Assembly (NCBI GenBank): GCA_013138975.1 | Contig: WTBR01000020.1 | Span: 1-64,000, forward strand | From: Bacteroidales bacterium | GTDB taxonomy: Bacteria; Bacteroidota; Bacteroidia; Bacteroidales; UBA12077 | Length of the DNA: 64,000 nt | Reading direction: 5' to 3' | Translations under genes and position numbers: made by a program | Shown here: positions 1 to 10,985 of the stretch, piece after piece | Position numbering within the stretch: position 1 is the stretch's first letter | How the letters are laid out: every line of letters starts with the position of its first letter | Notes under the pieces: model-generated | Database searches by the model: none | What the model saw: only the letters and a program-made list of their open reading frames with translations | What the model was told of the DNA's origin: nothing

Positions 1-1
1 T

Positions 2-94
2 TTTAATGCAAAAATAAAAGCTTTAAGAGCGTCATCAAGAGGAGTAAGAGATATTGAGTTTTTTTTGTTTAGGTTGGCTAATATTTATGCATGA
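2..94 (+). CDS. Transposase, C-terminal end only (ISAon1-like), cut by the window edge
   Basis: An open frame entering from the left edge encodes 30 residues before a TGA stop. It reads FNAKIKALRASSRGVRD followed by IEFFLFRLANIYA. The FNAK-K-R....GVR...FFL+RL..I+A pattern is what I recall from the extreme C-terminus of ISAon1-type DDE transposases of Bacteroidota, so the assignment is by recollection of the family ending. The rest of the gene is outside the window, so whether the element is intact cannot be judged. It converges on the tRNA operon, with a bidirectional terminator between them. Confidence 0.5.
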   Translation, partial: FNAKIKALRASSRGVRDIEFFLFRLANIYA

Positions 95-172
95 AAAATA
101 TAAATCCCCAAATATTCTGCTTGATCCATTACTTTTTGTGTAACGCTATTTTAGGACGAGACATATTCTACA

Positions 173-208
173 AAAAAAAAGGATTGCTCAATGAGCAATC
201 CTTTTTTT
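173..208. terminator. Bidirectional terminator between the transposase end and the tRNA operon
   Basis: The inverted repeat GGATTGCTCA/TGAGCAATCC is flanked by an A-run on the left and a T-run on the right. It can therefore end transcription from the leftward tRNA operon and from the rightward transposase. Confidence 0.85.
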
Positions 209-270
209 GTATCTATTAATATAAACTCCTTAAAACAAAGAAAGACTGCCATTAAGCAATCTTTGATTTG

Positions 271-343
271 AGCGAGAGACGGAACTCGAATCCGCGACCC
301 TTAGCTTGGAAGGCTAATGCTCTACCAACTGAGCTACTCTCGC
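271..343 (-). tRNA. tRNA-Gly (anticodon TCC)
   Basis: Read on the minus strand, a complete cloverleaf is visible. The acceptor GCGAGAG pairs with CTCTCGC, the D-arm is GCTC/GAGC, the anticodon stem is TTAGC/GCTAA with loop CTTCCAA (anticodon TCC), and the T-loop is TTCGAGT. It is 73 nt with no encoded CCA. It is the last of three tRNAs read leftward from one promoter. Confidence 0.95.
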
Positions 344-362
344 AATATAAGAAGTTAAAAAG

Positions 363-445
363 TGGGGAGAGCAGGATTCGAACCTACGAAGGCGTACGCC
401 AGCAGAGTTACAGTCTGCCCCAGTTGGCCACTTTGGTATCTCCCC
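363..445 (-). tRNA. tRNA-Tyr (anticodon GTA)
   Basis: A minus-strand class II tRNA of 83 nt. The acceptor is GGGGAGA/TCTCCCC, the anticodon stem GCAGA/TCTGC with loop CTGTAAC (anticodon GTA), a long variable arm lies between anticodon and T-arms, and the T-loop is TTCGAAT. The long variable arm fits bacterial tRNA-Tyr. It lies between tRNA-Thr and tRNA-Gly in the Thr-Tyr-Gly order known from many bacteria, where it often precedes tuf. No tuf follows here. Confidence 0.95.
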
Positions 446-462
446 AATATTTTAATGCCTTG

Positions 463-536
463 AGCCGATGGGCGGATTCGAACCGTCGACCTGCTGATTA
501 CAAATCAGCTGCTCTGACCAACTGAGCTACATCGGC
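463..536 (-). tRNA. tRNA-Thr (anticodon TGT)
   Basis: A minus-strand cloverleaf of 74 nt. The acceptor is GCCGATG/CATCGGC, the anticodon stem GCTGA/TCAGC with loop TTTGTAA (anticodon TGT), and the T-loop is TTCGAAT. It is the first gene of the tRNA operon, about 30 nt downstream of a consensus promoter. Confidence 0.95.
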
Positions 537-569
537 ATTTTTTAAAAGAACTTCGTTTTAATTGCGATG

Positions 570-599
570 CAAAAATATTAAAATTCCAGTAATATCAAA
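570..599 (-). promoter_or_regulatory. Bacteroidota-type promoter of the tRNA operon
   Basis: On the minus strand the sequence reads TTTG, an 18-nt spacer, then TATTTTTG. This matches the TTTG (-33) / TAnnTTTG (-7) consensus. It lies directly upstream of tRNA-Thr, so position and sequence agree. Confidence 0.75.
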
Positions 600-692
600 C
601 CTTTCCAAGCAATAATTTTTTATTTTTTTTTATTTTTTTTTTATCATCAAAATACAGAACGCAGAATGCTTTTGATTATAAGTATATTAATG

Positions 693-723
693 AAAAAACT
701 CCACTTTATTAGTGGAGTTTTTT
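693..723. terminator. Terminator downstream of yidC
   Basis: The stem ACTCCACT/AGTGGAGT with a 5-nt loop is flanked by A-runs and T-runs. It sits 15 bp beyond the yidC stop codon and closes the DUF349-pyrG-yidC transcription unit. Confidence 0.85.
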
Positions 724-737
724 AGAATTAATATAAA

Positions 738-2600
738 TTATTTTTTTGGTGATTTATACCCTTTTTGCTTTGCGGCTGCTTCCAGTCGTTCTTGCCATTT
801 AGACTTTTTAACCACTTTTTTCTTATTCTCATGCAATTTCTTCAGAATTGCATCATCATCAACAAAACGTCGAATAAACAATGTTTGACCTAGTGTAATA
901 ACATTTGATAAGAAATAATAGTAACTTAAACCAGCTGCGTAATTATTAAAGAAAAATAGCATCATAACAGGCATCATATAGGTCATCATAAACTTCATTC
1001 CTGGCATTTGCTGATTAGTATCGTTCATTTGACCTGTATTAAGCCTTGAAGAGAAAACTAATGCAATAGCCATTAAAATGGTGAATAAACTTATATGGTT
1101 TCCATAAAAACTACTAATTAATGGAATATCGATATCCCAAGAGAAAATTGAATCAAATGATGATAAATCATCAGCCCAAAGGAATGCTTTTTGTCGTAAC
1201 TCAATTGATGCAGGAAAAAACCTAAACATTGCAAATAAAATAGGCATTTGCACCAGCATAGGCAAACAACCTCCCATAGGATTTACTCCTACTTTCTTGT
1301 ACATGCCCATTGTAGCCTGTTGTTTCTTCATTGCATCTTCCTTCTTCGGAAATTTCTTGTTAATTTCTTCTATTTCCGGTTTAAGAACACGCATTTTGGC
1401 GGTCGATAAATACGATTTATATGTTAATGGAAACAATACAACCTTAATCAGTATTGTAAGAATTAAAATTATTAAGCCATAATTTACAATGTATTTTTCT
1501 AGAAAATTAAATACAGGTATTATTGCAAATCGGTTTACCCATCCAAAAATTGTCCAACCTAAATCGATAATTTCTTCAAATCCAAGATCGTACTTTTTTA
1601 AGGTTGTGTAATGGTTTGGCCCAAAATAAAATGATAAGGGAACTGTTGACTTTGAATTATATTCAAATGGTATTCCAATAGTTGATTTAAGATGCTTTAA
1701 ATGCTCTGTAGAATTCTCTAAACTTTCAAATTCAATAATAGCATTAGCAAAATAATTATCAGCTACTAATATTGTTGAAAAGAATTGCTGCTGAAAAGAA
1801 ACCCACTTCAATTTTGAATTTAACTCTTCTCTTGCTTCATCTTTACCTCTTGAAGTTAATGCATCTACTTCACCCTGATAATATTTATACCCCATTGTGG
1901 TATAATTACTTTCATTTTCTGCCCCTTTTTCCTGCTGTGGACTATACATTGAAAATTTCAAATCCATTACACTTATATTACTGGCAACTACTTCATTCAT
2001 GCCAACAAAGTTGATGTCAAAATCAAGTATATAACTTTCAGGATCTAAGGTGTAGACATACTCAATATATTTATCTGCACCTGCATAAAGTCGCATTTTT
2101 ACAGATTGTGAGTGTTGCTCGCTAGGAACAAAAAATAAATCATTGGTAATAATACTTCTGTTTTGTGAAAAGAAATTTAATCCAAATACTGTAGAATCAC
2201 CGTCAAATAACACAAGTGATTTTTGCGCATATGTTTTATAATCTTTTAATTCTACTGAATAAACTCTACCTCCCTTATTACTAATTTTAATTTTTAGTAA
2301 ATCATTTTCTATTGTAATAAATTCTTGCGTTCCAGTTCCTGCATCTGCAAAACTTCCGTATAAATTTATGAGTTCATTTTCTTGAGCAGCTTTCTCAACA
2401 GGGTTTTCAATCTTTGGATTTTGAAGGGCTGCTGCCTCTTCAATCTTCTGTTGCACAATTTCCTGTTGTCGTACTAATTCAATCGATTCTTTTTTAATTC
2501 TAGCTGCCTCAATTTCTGCTTCTGAAGGTTTGTTTAAAGTAGTCCAAACAATCAAAATTCCTGCAATTACAATAATCCCTATAATCGAATTCCTATCCAT
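738..2600 (-). CDS. yidC: Membrane protein insertase YidC (Oxa1 family)
   Basis: YidC inserts proteins into the inner membrane, alone or together with SecYEG. The 620-aa length fits the Gram-negative form: an N-terminal anchor (residues 1-20), a large periplasmic domain (about 60-350), and a conserved C-terminal Oxa1 core. The core includes the FPLTYKSYLSTAKM segment near 390, the Met-rich cytoplasmic hairpin MYKKVGVNPMGGCLPML near 430, and transmembrane helices up to about 590. A basic tail (KKKVVKKSKWQERL) could contact ribosomes. It is the last gene of a minus-strand cluster, 53 bp after pyrG, an order common in Bacteroidota. Nothing unusual was seen. Confidence 0.97.
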   Translation of the reverse strand: MDRNSIIGIIVIAGILIVWTTLNKPSEAEIEAARIKKESIELVRQQEIVQQKIEEAAALQNPKIENPVEKAAQENELINLYGSFADAGTGTQEFITIENDLLKIKISNKGGRVYSVELKDYKTYAQKSLVLFDGDSTVFGLNFFSQNRSIITNDLFFVPSEQHSQSVKMRLYAGADKYIEYVYTLDPESYILDFDINFVGMNEVVASNISVMDLKFSMYSPQQEKGAENESNYTTMGYKYYQGEVDALTSRGKDEAREELNSKLKWVSFQQQFFSTILVADNYFANAIIEFESLENSTEHLKHLKSTIGIPFEYNSKSTVPLSFYFGPNHYTTLKKYDLGFEEIIDLGWTIFGWVNRFAIIPVFNFLEKYIVNYGLIILILTILIKVVLFPLTYKSYLSTAKMRVLKPEIEEINKKFPKKEDAMKKQQATMGMYKKVGVNPMGGCLPMLVQMPILFAMFRFFPASIELRQKAFLWADDLSSFDSIFSWDIDIPLISSFYGNHISLFTILMAIALVFSSRLNTGQMNDTNQQMPGMKFMMTYMMPVMMLFFFNNYAAGLSYYYFLSNVITLGQTLFIRRFVDDDAILKKLHENKKKVVKKSKWQERLEAAAKQKGYKSPKK

Positions 2601-2653
2601 TTTATCCTTTTCTATTTATAATACACTTCAATATATTTCTATTCTAACTCAAT

Positions 2654-4264
<1,611 letters not shown>

Positions 4265-4290
4265 TTATTTTAAATGTTAACTATTATTTT

Positions 4291-6327
4291 TTACTCAGAA
4301 TCTGCACGATCAATCATTCTTACTTTTTCTTCTAACAATGTAATCTCATTTCGTGCACTATCAATTCTCTCCTGATATTCTTTCAACATCACCTTTGCTT
4401 GTTCAGAACCTGCTGAGAAAAAACCAATATTATTTTCCCACAACGAAATATTATTTTCAAGTTTTTTAATTTTAATAAAAAACTTGTCACGCTCATGTTT
4501 TATTTTATTTGATGACTTAGGTTTATGTTGTAAGTTTTCCAATCTATTTTGAAATTTCAATAAATTCTTTTCAGAATCGTCAACCTTTAATTTATCGAAT
4601 TGCTTATTTAACTCTTCTCTAAATTCATTTTGTATTTTATCTTTCAATTTATATGGTACAAAACCAACCTCAGAAAACTCCTCCTGAAATTTCTTAAGAG
4701 CCTCATAATTTTCATTCACCTCACTTGCAAATTGATAACTTTTTACTTTTTCAATAATTTCTTGCTTCAATTTCAAGTTTATATCAAATTCTTGCTCAAT
4801 ATTATTATAATACTCTGTTTTGCAATTAAAAAAATGATCACATGCTGCTCGAAATCTTTTCCAAATTTTATCAGATTGTTTTCGAGTTACGGGTCCAACT
4901 TCTTTCCACTCTTTTTGTATGGTTATTAAATCTTTAGTAGTTTTTTTCCAATCAGTGCTATCTTTCAGTTCTTCAGCTTTTTCACAAAGTTCAATTTTCT
5001 TATTTAGATTTACATCTTGTAATTCTTTATTTTGAGCATAAAACTCTCTTTTCATTCCGAAAAACTTATCACAAGCATTTCTAAAACGTGCGTAAATTTT
5101 ATTATTATCTTTCTTAGGTGCAAAACCAATTGTACGCCAAACCTTTTGCAATTCAATAATTAAAGCTGTTTGTTCAATCCAATCTTTGTGTAAGGTTAAT
5201 TCTTTAATCACAATTGCTTCTGTTTGAACGCATAACTCTTCTTTTTTATCAAGATTGTTCTTTTGTTCGTCTTTTAAATTTTTAAAATAATCCTGATGTT
5301 GTTTATTTATTGATTTTGTAGCTTCTTTAAATCTTTCCCACAGATCATTTTTATGATCATTTGGCACTGGACCTATTTCACGCCATTGATTATGAAGTTT
5401 TTGCAGAATTTTAAATGCATTTACTACCGAATTATCTTTAATTAAAGCTTCAGCCTTTTCACAAAGTTGTAATTTTATTTCTAAGTTCTTCTTTATATCT
5501 AAATCTCGAAGTTCCTTATTAATATTTACATAATCATAAAATTTTTCAACATGGTGATGATACGTATTCCATAGATCCTTTAATTTTGGTTGAGGAACTT
5601 GTCCTGTTTCTTTCCATCGAGTTTGAAGTTCTCTAAATTCTTTAAAAGTGTCCCCAATCGATTCGTCTTTATTAACTAATTCTTTCAGCTCTTCAATTAT
5701 TTCGTATTTCTTACTTAAGTTAGATTCTTTAACTCCCTCAAGCTGCCTATTAAAATCGGCTTTATATCTTCGGTATCTTTTAAATAATTCCTTTAATTCT
5801 AATTCAATAGGATCTTCCTCAAGAGTAAAATCTTCAATCTCTCCTCCTTCATCTAAAAAATCTTTTCGCATTTTCTCATTTAAAGCTTTTTGCTTCTTAT
5901 AAAAACTTGCTTTTATTGCTTCAACATCTTTTCTTATTTCATTAATAGAATCTTTATCTATTATGTTATTTAATTCCTTAACTAAATCTTCTCTACTTAA
6001 TTTAGTATAATCAATTTCTAATTGCTCTTCCTTAACTTCTAATTCAGAACTCTCTATTTCAACATCTTCTGATACAACTTCAACTTCCTCATTTTTTGAA
6101 ACATTAGCACTTTCACCTTCAGTTTCCTTTTTCTCAGGTTGAACTTCTTCAGGTTTTTCCTCTATTTTTTCATCAACTATTTTTTCATCTTTAACAGGTT
6201 CTGAATTTTCTTTTACCAAATCGTCCTTTTCAGAACTTACTTCATTTTTGTTTTCATTCAATTCAGGATTTTCATCTTGATGTCCATCTTGAACATAATC
6301 AGAGTTTTGTAAATCTTTAGCGCTCAT
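4291..6327 (-). CDS. DUF349 repeat protein with an acidic N-terminus
   Basis: This 678-aa protein has an extremely Glu/Lys/Asp-rich low-complexity N-terminus (about 1-110). Five degenerate helical DUF349 repeats follow, recognisable by W+..G.VP....+W..F+.A.+.F: TRWKETGQVP, NQWREIGPVP, KVWRTIGFAP, KEWKEVGPVT and EEFSEVGFVP. A coiled-coil tail carries LEEKVRMI near the end. No enzymatic motif is visible. DUF349 proteins are widespread in Bacteroidota and I know of no firmly established function here. It heads the cluster with pyrG and yidC and has a good upstream promoter. Confidence 0.85.
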   Translation of the reverse strand: MSAKDLQNSDYVQDGHQDENPELNENKNEVSSEKDDLVKENSEPVKDEKIVDEKIEEKPEEVQPEKKETEGESANVSKNEEVEVVSEDVEIESSELEVKEEQLEIDYTKLSREDLVKELNNIIDKDSINEIRKDVEAIKASFYKKQKALNEKMRKDFLDEGGEIEDFTLEEDPIELELKELFKRYRRYKADFNRQLEGVKESNLSKKYEIIEELKELVNKDESIGDTFKEFRELQTRWKETGQVPQPKLKDLWNTYHHHVEKFYDYVNINKELRDLDIKKNLEIKLQLCEKAEALIKDNSVVNAFKILQKLHNQWREIGPVPNDHKNDLWERFKEATKSINKQHQDYFKNLKDEQKNNLDKKEELCVQTEAIVIKELTLHKDWIEQTALIIELQKVWRTIGFAPKKDNNKIYARFRNACDKFFGMKREFYAQNKELQDVNLNKKIELCEKAEELKDSTDWKKTTKDLITIQKEWKEVGPVTRKQSDKIWKRFRAACDHFFNCKTEYYNNIEQEFDINLKLKQEIIEKVKSYQFASEVNENYEALKKFQEEFSEVGFVPYKLKDKIQNEFREELNKQFDKLKVDDSEKNLLKFQNRLENLQHKPKSSNKIKHERDKFFIKIKKLENNISLWENNIGFFSAGSEQAKVMLKEYQERIDSARNEITLLEEKVRMIDRADSE

Positions 6328-6384
6328 AATTTTAGTTTTGCTTTTACAAATGATTTAGATTTTCACTTGTTTAATTATAGGATA

Positions 6385-6416
6385 CGAAAATATATATTTA
6401 ACTACTAATACTCAAA
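6385..6416 (-). promoter_or_regulatory. Probable promoter of the DUF349-pyrG-yidC cluster
   Basis: The minus strand shows TTTG, exactly 20 nt, then TATTTTCG. This matches TTTG / TAnnTTTG at all but one position. It lies about 60-90 bp upstream of the DUF349 start codon. Confidence 0.6.
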
Positions 6417-6477
6417 GATTTTTACCAATAAATAAGTAAAATTCTTAAATATACAATTTTATAATACAAATATGAAC

Positions 6478-6518
6478 AAAAAAAAGACTGTTCTGTAGAT
6501 AAACCACAGAACAATCTT
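6478..6518 (-). terminator. Terminator downstream of the OmpP1-like gene
   Basis: On the minus strand the stem AAGATTGTTCTGT/ACAGAACAGTCTT, with a 9-nt loop and one G-U-type mismatch, is followed by a run of eight T. It lies 35 bp past the stop codon of the OmpP1-like gene. Confidence 0.85.
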
Positions 6519-6552
6519 AAATGTTATACCTTAATTTATATATTGTATTTAT

Positions 6553-8046
6553 TTAAAATTTAATTCCAAAAGTTAAAATAAAATTATTCAATTTACTATC
6601 GATACTAGCTATTGCATCATTAAATTCATAATCATAAGCAATCATTTTATAATTATAAGACGTCTGAGAAAAAGCAAAATCTACAAAAAAGTTTTTCTCT
6701 CTATAACCTAAGCCTCCAGCTAGAGTGATTTTTTCATAATCTAAATTAAGTGCATCTGTAATATCGGCATATGGACTTGTTGAATATCTTCCACCAACTC
6801 GATAATATAATGAGCCTGTTCTTAATTCAAGCCCAGCACGGATATTATGAGTTTCCTGAAATACACGACTAATATCTGAATTATCATTAATTACTTCCTG
6901 ACTATTAAATTCATCCTCCATACTCATATTTGAATAATCTACATACTCATAATCTACATCAATTAAACCTATTTTTCCTATCTGAAAACCAACGCTGCCA
7001 ATTGCCCTTAATGGTGTACTTAATAAGTATTTATAATTTTGAATAGGCGATTCTGAAAATTCAGATGAACCAATGTCAAAATAACCAGTTGCTGAATTAT
7101 AAAATTCTTGATCTAAATCATAAAATGTTGGCAAATGCAAAGACAGTCCTAATCTAATGAAATCTATTGGTTTATAGATAGCTCCTACTTTAAAGGTAAA
7201 TCCTGTACCTTTAATTTGCGAATATTCTTTAAAATCAAACGCTTTTATATATGGGATTTGCAAATTTGTTGTTTCGTATTCATAGTGTGAAGAATATTCT
7301 GAATACCTCAATCTGGTAATTCCTATACTAGCACCAATATATAATTTATGTGCATAGTTACCTCCAAAAGAAAAACTAAATTCATTTACAGCACCTTCTG
7401 TTTGAATTATTTTTCTTTGATTAATTTCAAAATTCGCAGGATCAGCATTTACCTCATCGTTTATTTCACTATAAAACTCATTCGCAATAGTATCAAAATC
7501 CATTATATATGAATCCCAAATTATAAATTCATACATCCCATCAAGATCATAAGGATTAGTTGATGTTGCATTTGCTTCATTAACAAAAACCTTCATTAAG
7601 GAATTATTATTAATTCCTTGAAATTGTATGTCGTTATTAAAATCAATCATACGATTGAAACCTACTCCAAAGTTAAAATTAACCCATCTTGTATCAGAGT
7701 TTTCTAAATCATTTGAAACTACAAATCCCAAGTTATATGCATTCATTGCATATCCATTTTCATCGCTTGTATTATTAATATAACTTGAAGAATTTGAATT
7801 ATAACTTATGCCTGGTGAAAACACCAATTCAGAGCTTCTATACACCCCTAATCCTGCAGGATTTATTGCAATTGAAGAAAAATCACCGCCTAAAGCTCCA
7901 AATGCTCCACCCATTCCAACAAAACGTGCTGTTCCTCCATAATCATAGCTAGAAAATTTTAATGCATTGTCTACATATATTGATTGAGAATATAATGCTG
8001 ATTTCACTATTAAAACCATTATAAAAATTGCAAGTATCTTTTTCAT
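6553..8046 (-). CDS. OmpP1/FadL/TodX-family outer-membrane protein
   Basis: The 497-aa protein has a cleavable signal peptide (about 1-20, ending SALYSQS). Next comes the segment TARFVGMGGAFGALGGDFSS and then INPAGLG, the hallmark of FadL/OmpP1 channels, whose N-terminal hatch plugs a 14-strand barrel. Alternating hydrophobic and aromatic strands run to the C-terminus, which ends in phenylalanine (LTFGIKF) as expected for a Bam-inserted barrel. FadL relatives import long-chain fatty acids or aromatic hydrophobics; the substrate here is unknown. It is read 34 bp after the serine-rich lipoprotein gene, probably from the same transcript. Confidence 0.85.
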   Translation of the reverse strand: MKKILAIFIMVLIVKSALYSQSIYVDNALKFSSYDYGGTARFVGMGGAFGALGGDFSSIAINPAGLGVYRSSELVFSPGISYNSNSSSYINNTSDENGYAMNAYNLGFVVSNDLENSDTRWVNFNFGVGFNRMIDFNNDIQFQGINNNSLMKVFVNEANATSTNPYDLDGMYEFIIWDSYIMDFDTIANEFYSEINDEVNADPANFEINQRKIIQTEGAVNEFSFSFGGNYAHKLYIGASIGITRLRYSEYSSHYEYETTNLQIPYIKAFDFKEYSQIKGTGFTFKVGAIYKPIDFIRLGLSLHLPTFYDLDQEFYNSATGYFDIGSSEFSESPIQNYKYLLSTPLRAIGSVGFQIGKIGLIDVDYEYVDYSNMSMEDEFNSQEVINDNSDISRVFQETHNIRAGLELRTGSLYYRVGGRYSTSPYADITDALNLDYEKITLAGGLGYREKNFFVDFAFSQTSYNYKMIAYDYEFNDAIASIDSKLNNFILTFGIKF

Positions 8047-8080
8047 ATGATATATTATTTAAATTATTCGAAAAAAACTA

Positions 8081-9376
8081 TTATCGTCTTCCTCCTCGAC
8101 TACTTGAATTAGAACTTTTACTTGAAGAACCTGAACTTCTTGTTGAAGAGCCTGAACTTCTTGTTGATCCTGAATTTCCAGAAGATCTACTTACAGAAGA
8201 ATTCCCAGATGAACCTGTTGATCTACTCGGTGAATACGAACTTCCGGATCTCGTACTTGAAGATCCACTTCTAGCAGTTGAACTTCCAGAGGTTCTTGAA
8301 ACACCAGAAGAGCTTGTTCCCGAGTTAACACTCGAACTTGCAGGTCTATTATAACGAGAACTTGTACTAGTAGGACTATTATATGTTGATCTTGTTGATT
8401 GATTCGGTCTTGTATAATTTCTATTTGCAGTAGATGTAGCTCCAGTTTGAGTTTGTCTGTTTGTTGTTCTTACACTAACACTCGAACCTCTACTATTGGT
8501 TTCTTTAAGCCTAATCGTTTCACCTGCAATATTATTTTCTCTAACCCGATTTGTTGATTTAACTGTACTCGATTTAGCTACACGAGAAGACGTTCTATCA
8601 ATTCCTGATTTTACAGTGCTGGAGCCAGAAATGTCTCGCCCCATATAATTTTCAGGTAAATCTCGTGAAGATCTCGCTATAGACGAACGCACTCCGGAAG
8701 TTCCTGCCAATGATCTTTGTCTAAAAGAATGAAAAGACGAACTAACATAATTATTATTAGAACTATAACTGGAATAACTATAATATGGATTATAAAATCC
8801 GTAGTTCCCATAATAAGAATAGTAAGGATTATACGAGTAATAAGGATAATAGAATGAACTATAGTAATTAGGTTGATAATACGAATGTCCGAATGAATAA
8901 TATGATGACATCCAATATGGTTCTACCCATATATTATTTCCATATACAACAACATTATAAAAAGGATCATTAAAATAAGCTTGAGCATACCAGTAATCAT
9001 CCGATAAAGAAATAAAATAATTATTACCATATGGGCTCCTTAAAGCATCTAATCTTCGTTGTTGAGATTCCTCATAGCTATCGACAACAATACTTTCGTA
9101 TGGATTTTCATAATCATCCTCACTTTGATATAAAACCGTATCAATATCAACTATTGATTCATTTTCAAGAAGAGCTGATATTGTTTTATCATTTTTTCTA
9201 TCCAATATAGCAGTCTTATTCATATCAGATGATTGATTGTGATAATCAATATTACTGACAGCGGCTTCATCTTTTGGCGAATAATAGATATCGTCATTTA
9301 CAGCGCTTTGTTGCAATGACGAACATGAGGCGAACAATATTAAGGTAAATAGCAAGAAATATAAATTTGTTTTCAT
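8081..9376 (-). CDS. Lipoprotein with Tyr-rich middle and Ser/Arg/Gly-rich tail, function unknown
   Basis: A 431-aa protein with a lipoprotein signal (lipobox FASC, Cys18). Residues about 130-215 are dominated by Tyr, Ser, Asn and Pro (for example YYSFGHSYYQPNYYSS). The last 200 residues are almost only Ser, Thr, Arg, Gly and Asn, ending in RGGRR. No catalytic domain is recognisable. Such a tail is probably disordered and very positively charged on the cell surface. The start is supported by an AGGAGG ribosome site 7 bp upstream, which is uncommon in this phylum. A -7 element TAATTTTG lies at 9433-9440, but its TTTG partner is 24 bp away, so that promoter is weak. The OmpP1-like gene follows. 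Confidence 0.75.
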   Translation of the reverse strand: MKTNLYFLLFTLILFASCSSLQQSAVNDDIYYSPKDEAAVSNIDYHNQSSDMNKTAILDRKNDKTISALLENESIVDIDTVLYQSEDDYENPYESIVVDSYEESQQRRLDALRSPYGNNYFISLSDDYWYAQAYFNDPFYNVVVYGNNIWVEPYWMSSYYSFGHSYYQPNYYSSFYYPYYSYNPYYSYYGNYGFYNPYYSYSSYSSNNNYVSSSFHSFRQRSLAGTSGVRSSIARSSRDLPENYMGRDISGSSTVKSGIDRTSSRVAKSSTVKSTNRVRENNIAGETIRLKETNSRGSSVSVRTTNRQTQTGATSTANRNYTRPNQSTRSTYNSPTSTSSRYNRPASSSVNSGTSSSGVSRTSGSSTARSGSSSTRSGSSYSPSRSTGSSGNSSVSRSSGNSGSTRSSGSSTRSSGSSSKSSNSSSRGGRR

Positions 9377-9482
9377 AATGAACCTCCTGTTTAGTTATAT
9401 TTTAATAATTTATTTCGTTATTTTTGTTGCTTCAAAATTAATATAAAAATCATTAAAATTATAGCAAAAATCATACCAAAAC

Positions 9483-10958
9483 ATGGCTAAAACACTTACA
9501 AAAAGAGAAGAGAATTATTCGCAATGGTATAATGAACTAGTAGTAAAAGCAGATTTAGCTGAAAACTCTGCTGTTCGCGGCTGTATGGTAATCAAACCTT
9601 ACGGCTATTCAATTTGGGAAAAAATGCAAGCTGCATTAGATAAAATGTTTAAGGATACAGGGCACTCAAATGCCTACTTCCCCCTTTTTATACCAAAATC
9701 ATTTTTCTCGAAAGAAGCCAGTCATGTTGATGGGTTTGCAAAAGAATGTGCTGTCGTAACTCATTATCGTTTAAAAACTGATGAGAAAACAGGTGAAATT
9801 GTTGTTGACCCTGATGCTAAACTTGAAGAAGAATTAATTGTCAGACCAACTTCAGAAACAATAATCTGGAATACATATAAAAATTGGATTCAGTCATACA
9901 GAGATTTACCAATATTAGTAAATCAATGGGCTAATGTTGTTCGTTGGGAAATGAGAACTCGTTTGTTTTTAAGAACAGCTGAATTCTTATGGCAAGAGGG
10001 ACATACTGCGCATGCAACAAAAACAGAAGCAATTGAAGAAACAGAAAGAATGATTGGAGTTTATGCTGATTTTGCAGAAAACTGGATGGGTGTACCTGTA
10101 ATAAAAGGTTACAAATCTGAAAACGAACGATTTGCTGGTGCACTTGACACATATGCTATAGAAGCATTAATGCAAGATGGGAAAGCTTTACAAGCTGGAA
10201 CATCACACTTTCTTGGTCAAAATTTCGCAAAAGCTTTTGATGTTAAATTCACTGACAAAGAAGGAAAATTAGATCATGTATGGGCTACATCATGGGGTGT
10301 ATCCACCAGATTAATGGGTGCTTTAGTAATGGCACATTCAGACGATAAGGGATTAGTACTTCCGCCAAAGCTAGCTCCAATTCAAGTAGTTATAGTTCCA
10401 ATATACAAAGGAGAAGATCAATTAAAACAAATTGACGAAAAAGTTAATGTTATTAAAAAAGCCTTAGAAGATAAAGGTATTTCAGTAAAATACGATAATC
10501 GAGACACATTTAAACCCGGCTGGAAATTTGCTGAATATGAACTTAAAGGCGTACCTGTTCGAATTGCTATTGGCTCTCGCGATATTGAAAATAATACTTT
10601 AGAAATAGCAAGAAGAGATACTTTTGAGAAAGTTACATTATCTCAAGAGGGAATTGAAAAGTATATTGAAGATTTATTAAACGAAATTCAAAAAAACATT
10701 TATCAAAAGGCATTAAATTTCAGAAAAGAGAACACGTTCAAAGCCAACACTTACGATGAATTTAAAGATATTATTAAAAATAAAGGTGGCTTTGTTTTAG
10801 CGCATTGGGATGGAACTTCCGAAACTGAGCTGAAAATTAAACACGAAACAAAGGCAACAATAAGAGTTATTCCTTTTGATGCAGAAGAAGAAGAGGGAAG
10901 CTGTATCTATTCTGGCAAACCTTCAAAAAAACGTGTTTTGTTTGCTAAAGCTTATTAA
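9483..10958 (+). CDS. proS: Prolyl-tRNA synthetase, archaeal/eukaryotic type
   Basis: It charges tRNA-Pro with proline. The 491-aa protein lacks the large editing insertion of classical bacterial ProRS and instead has the compact archaeal/eukaryotic layout. A class II core holds RPTSETIIW, the segment [20 protein letters not shown] and [12 protein letters not shown]. The anticodon-binding domain begins at about residue 290 ([10 protein letters not shown]), and a C-terminal extension ends with the final Tyr typical of this type. Key cysteines of the zinc-binding C-domain are largely absent. This ProRS form is usual in Bacteroidota. It is followed 27 bp later by a hypothetical gene. Confidence 0.97.
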   Translation: MAKTLTKREENYSQWYNELVVKADLAENSAVRGCMVIKPYGYSIWEKMQAALDKMFKDTGHSNAYFPLFIPKSFFSKEASHVDGFAKECAVVTHYRLKTDEKTGEIVVDPDAKLEEELIVRPTSETIIWNTYKNWIQSYRDLPILVNQWANVVRWEMRTRLFLRTAEFLWQEGHTAHATKTEAIEETERMIGVYADFAENWMGVPVIKGYKSENERFAGALDTYAIEALMQDGKALQAGTSHFLGQNFAKAFDVKFTDKEGKLDHVWATSWGVSTRLMGALVMAHSDDKGLVLPPKLAPIQVVIVPIYKGEDQLKQIDEKVNVIKKALEDKGISVKYDNRDTFKPGWKFAEYELKGVPVRIAIGSRDIENNTLEIARRDTFEKVTLSQEGIEKYIEDLLNEIQKNIYQKALNFRKENTFKANTYDEFKDIIKNKGGFVLAHWDGTSETELKIKHETKATIRVIPFDAEEEEGSCIYSGKPSKKRVLFAKAY

Positions 10959-10985
10959 AATAATAATTGGACATATCTAATAATT

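Noticed and set aside
268..525. 85-codon open frame across the tRNA operon
   Set aside because: It is antisense to three well-formed tRNA genes.
8028..8354. 108-codon frame rich in Glu and Leu, opposite to the lipoprotein tail
   Set aside because: It is the complement of a low-complexity Ser/Arg coding region and has no independent support.
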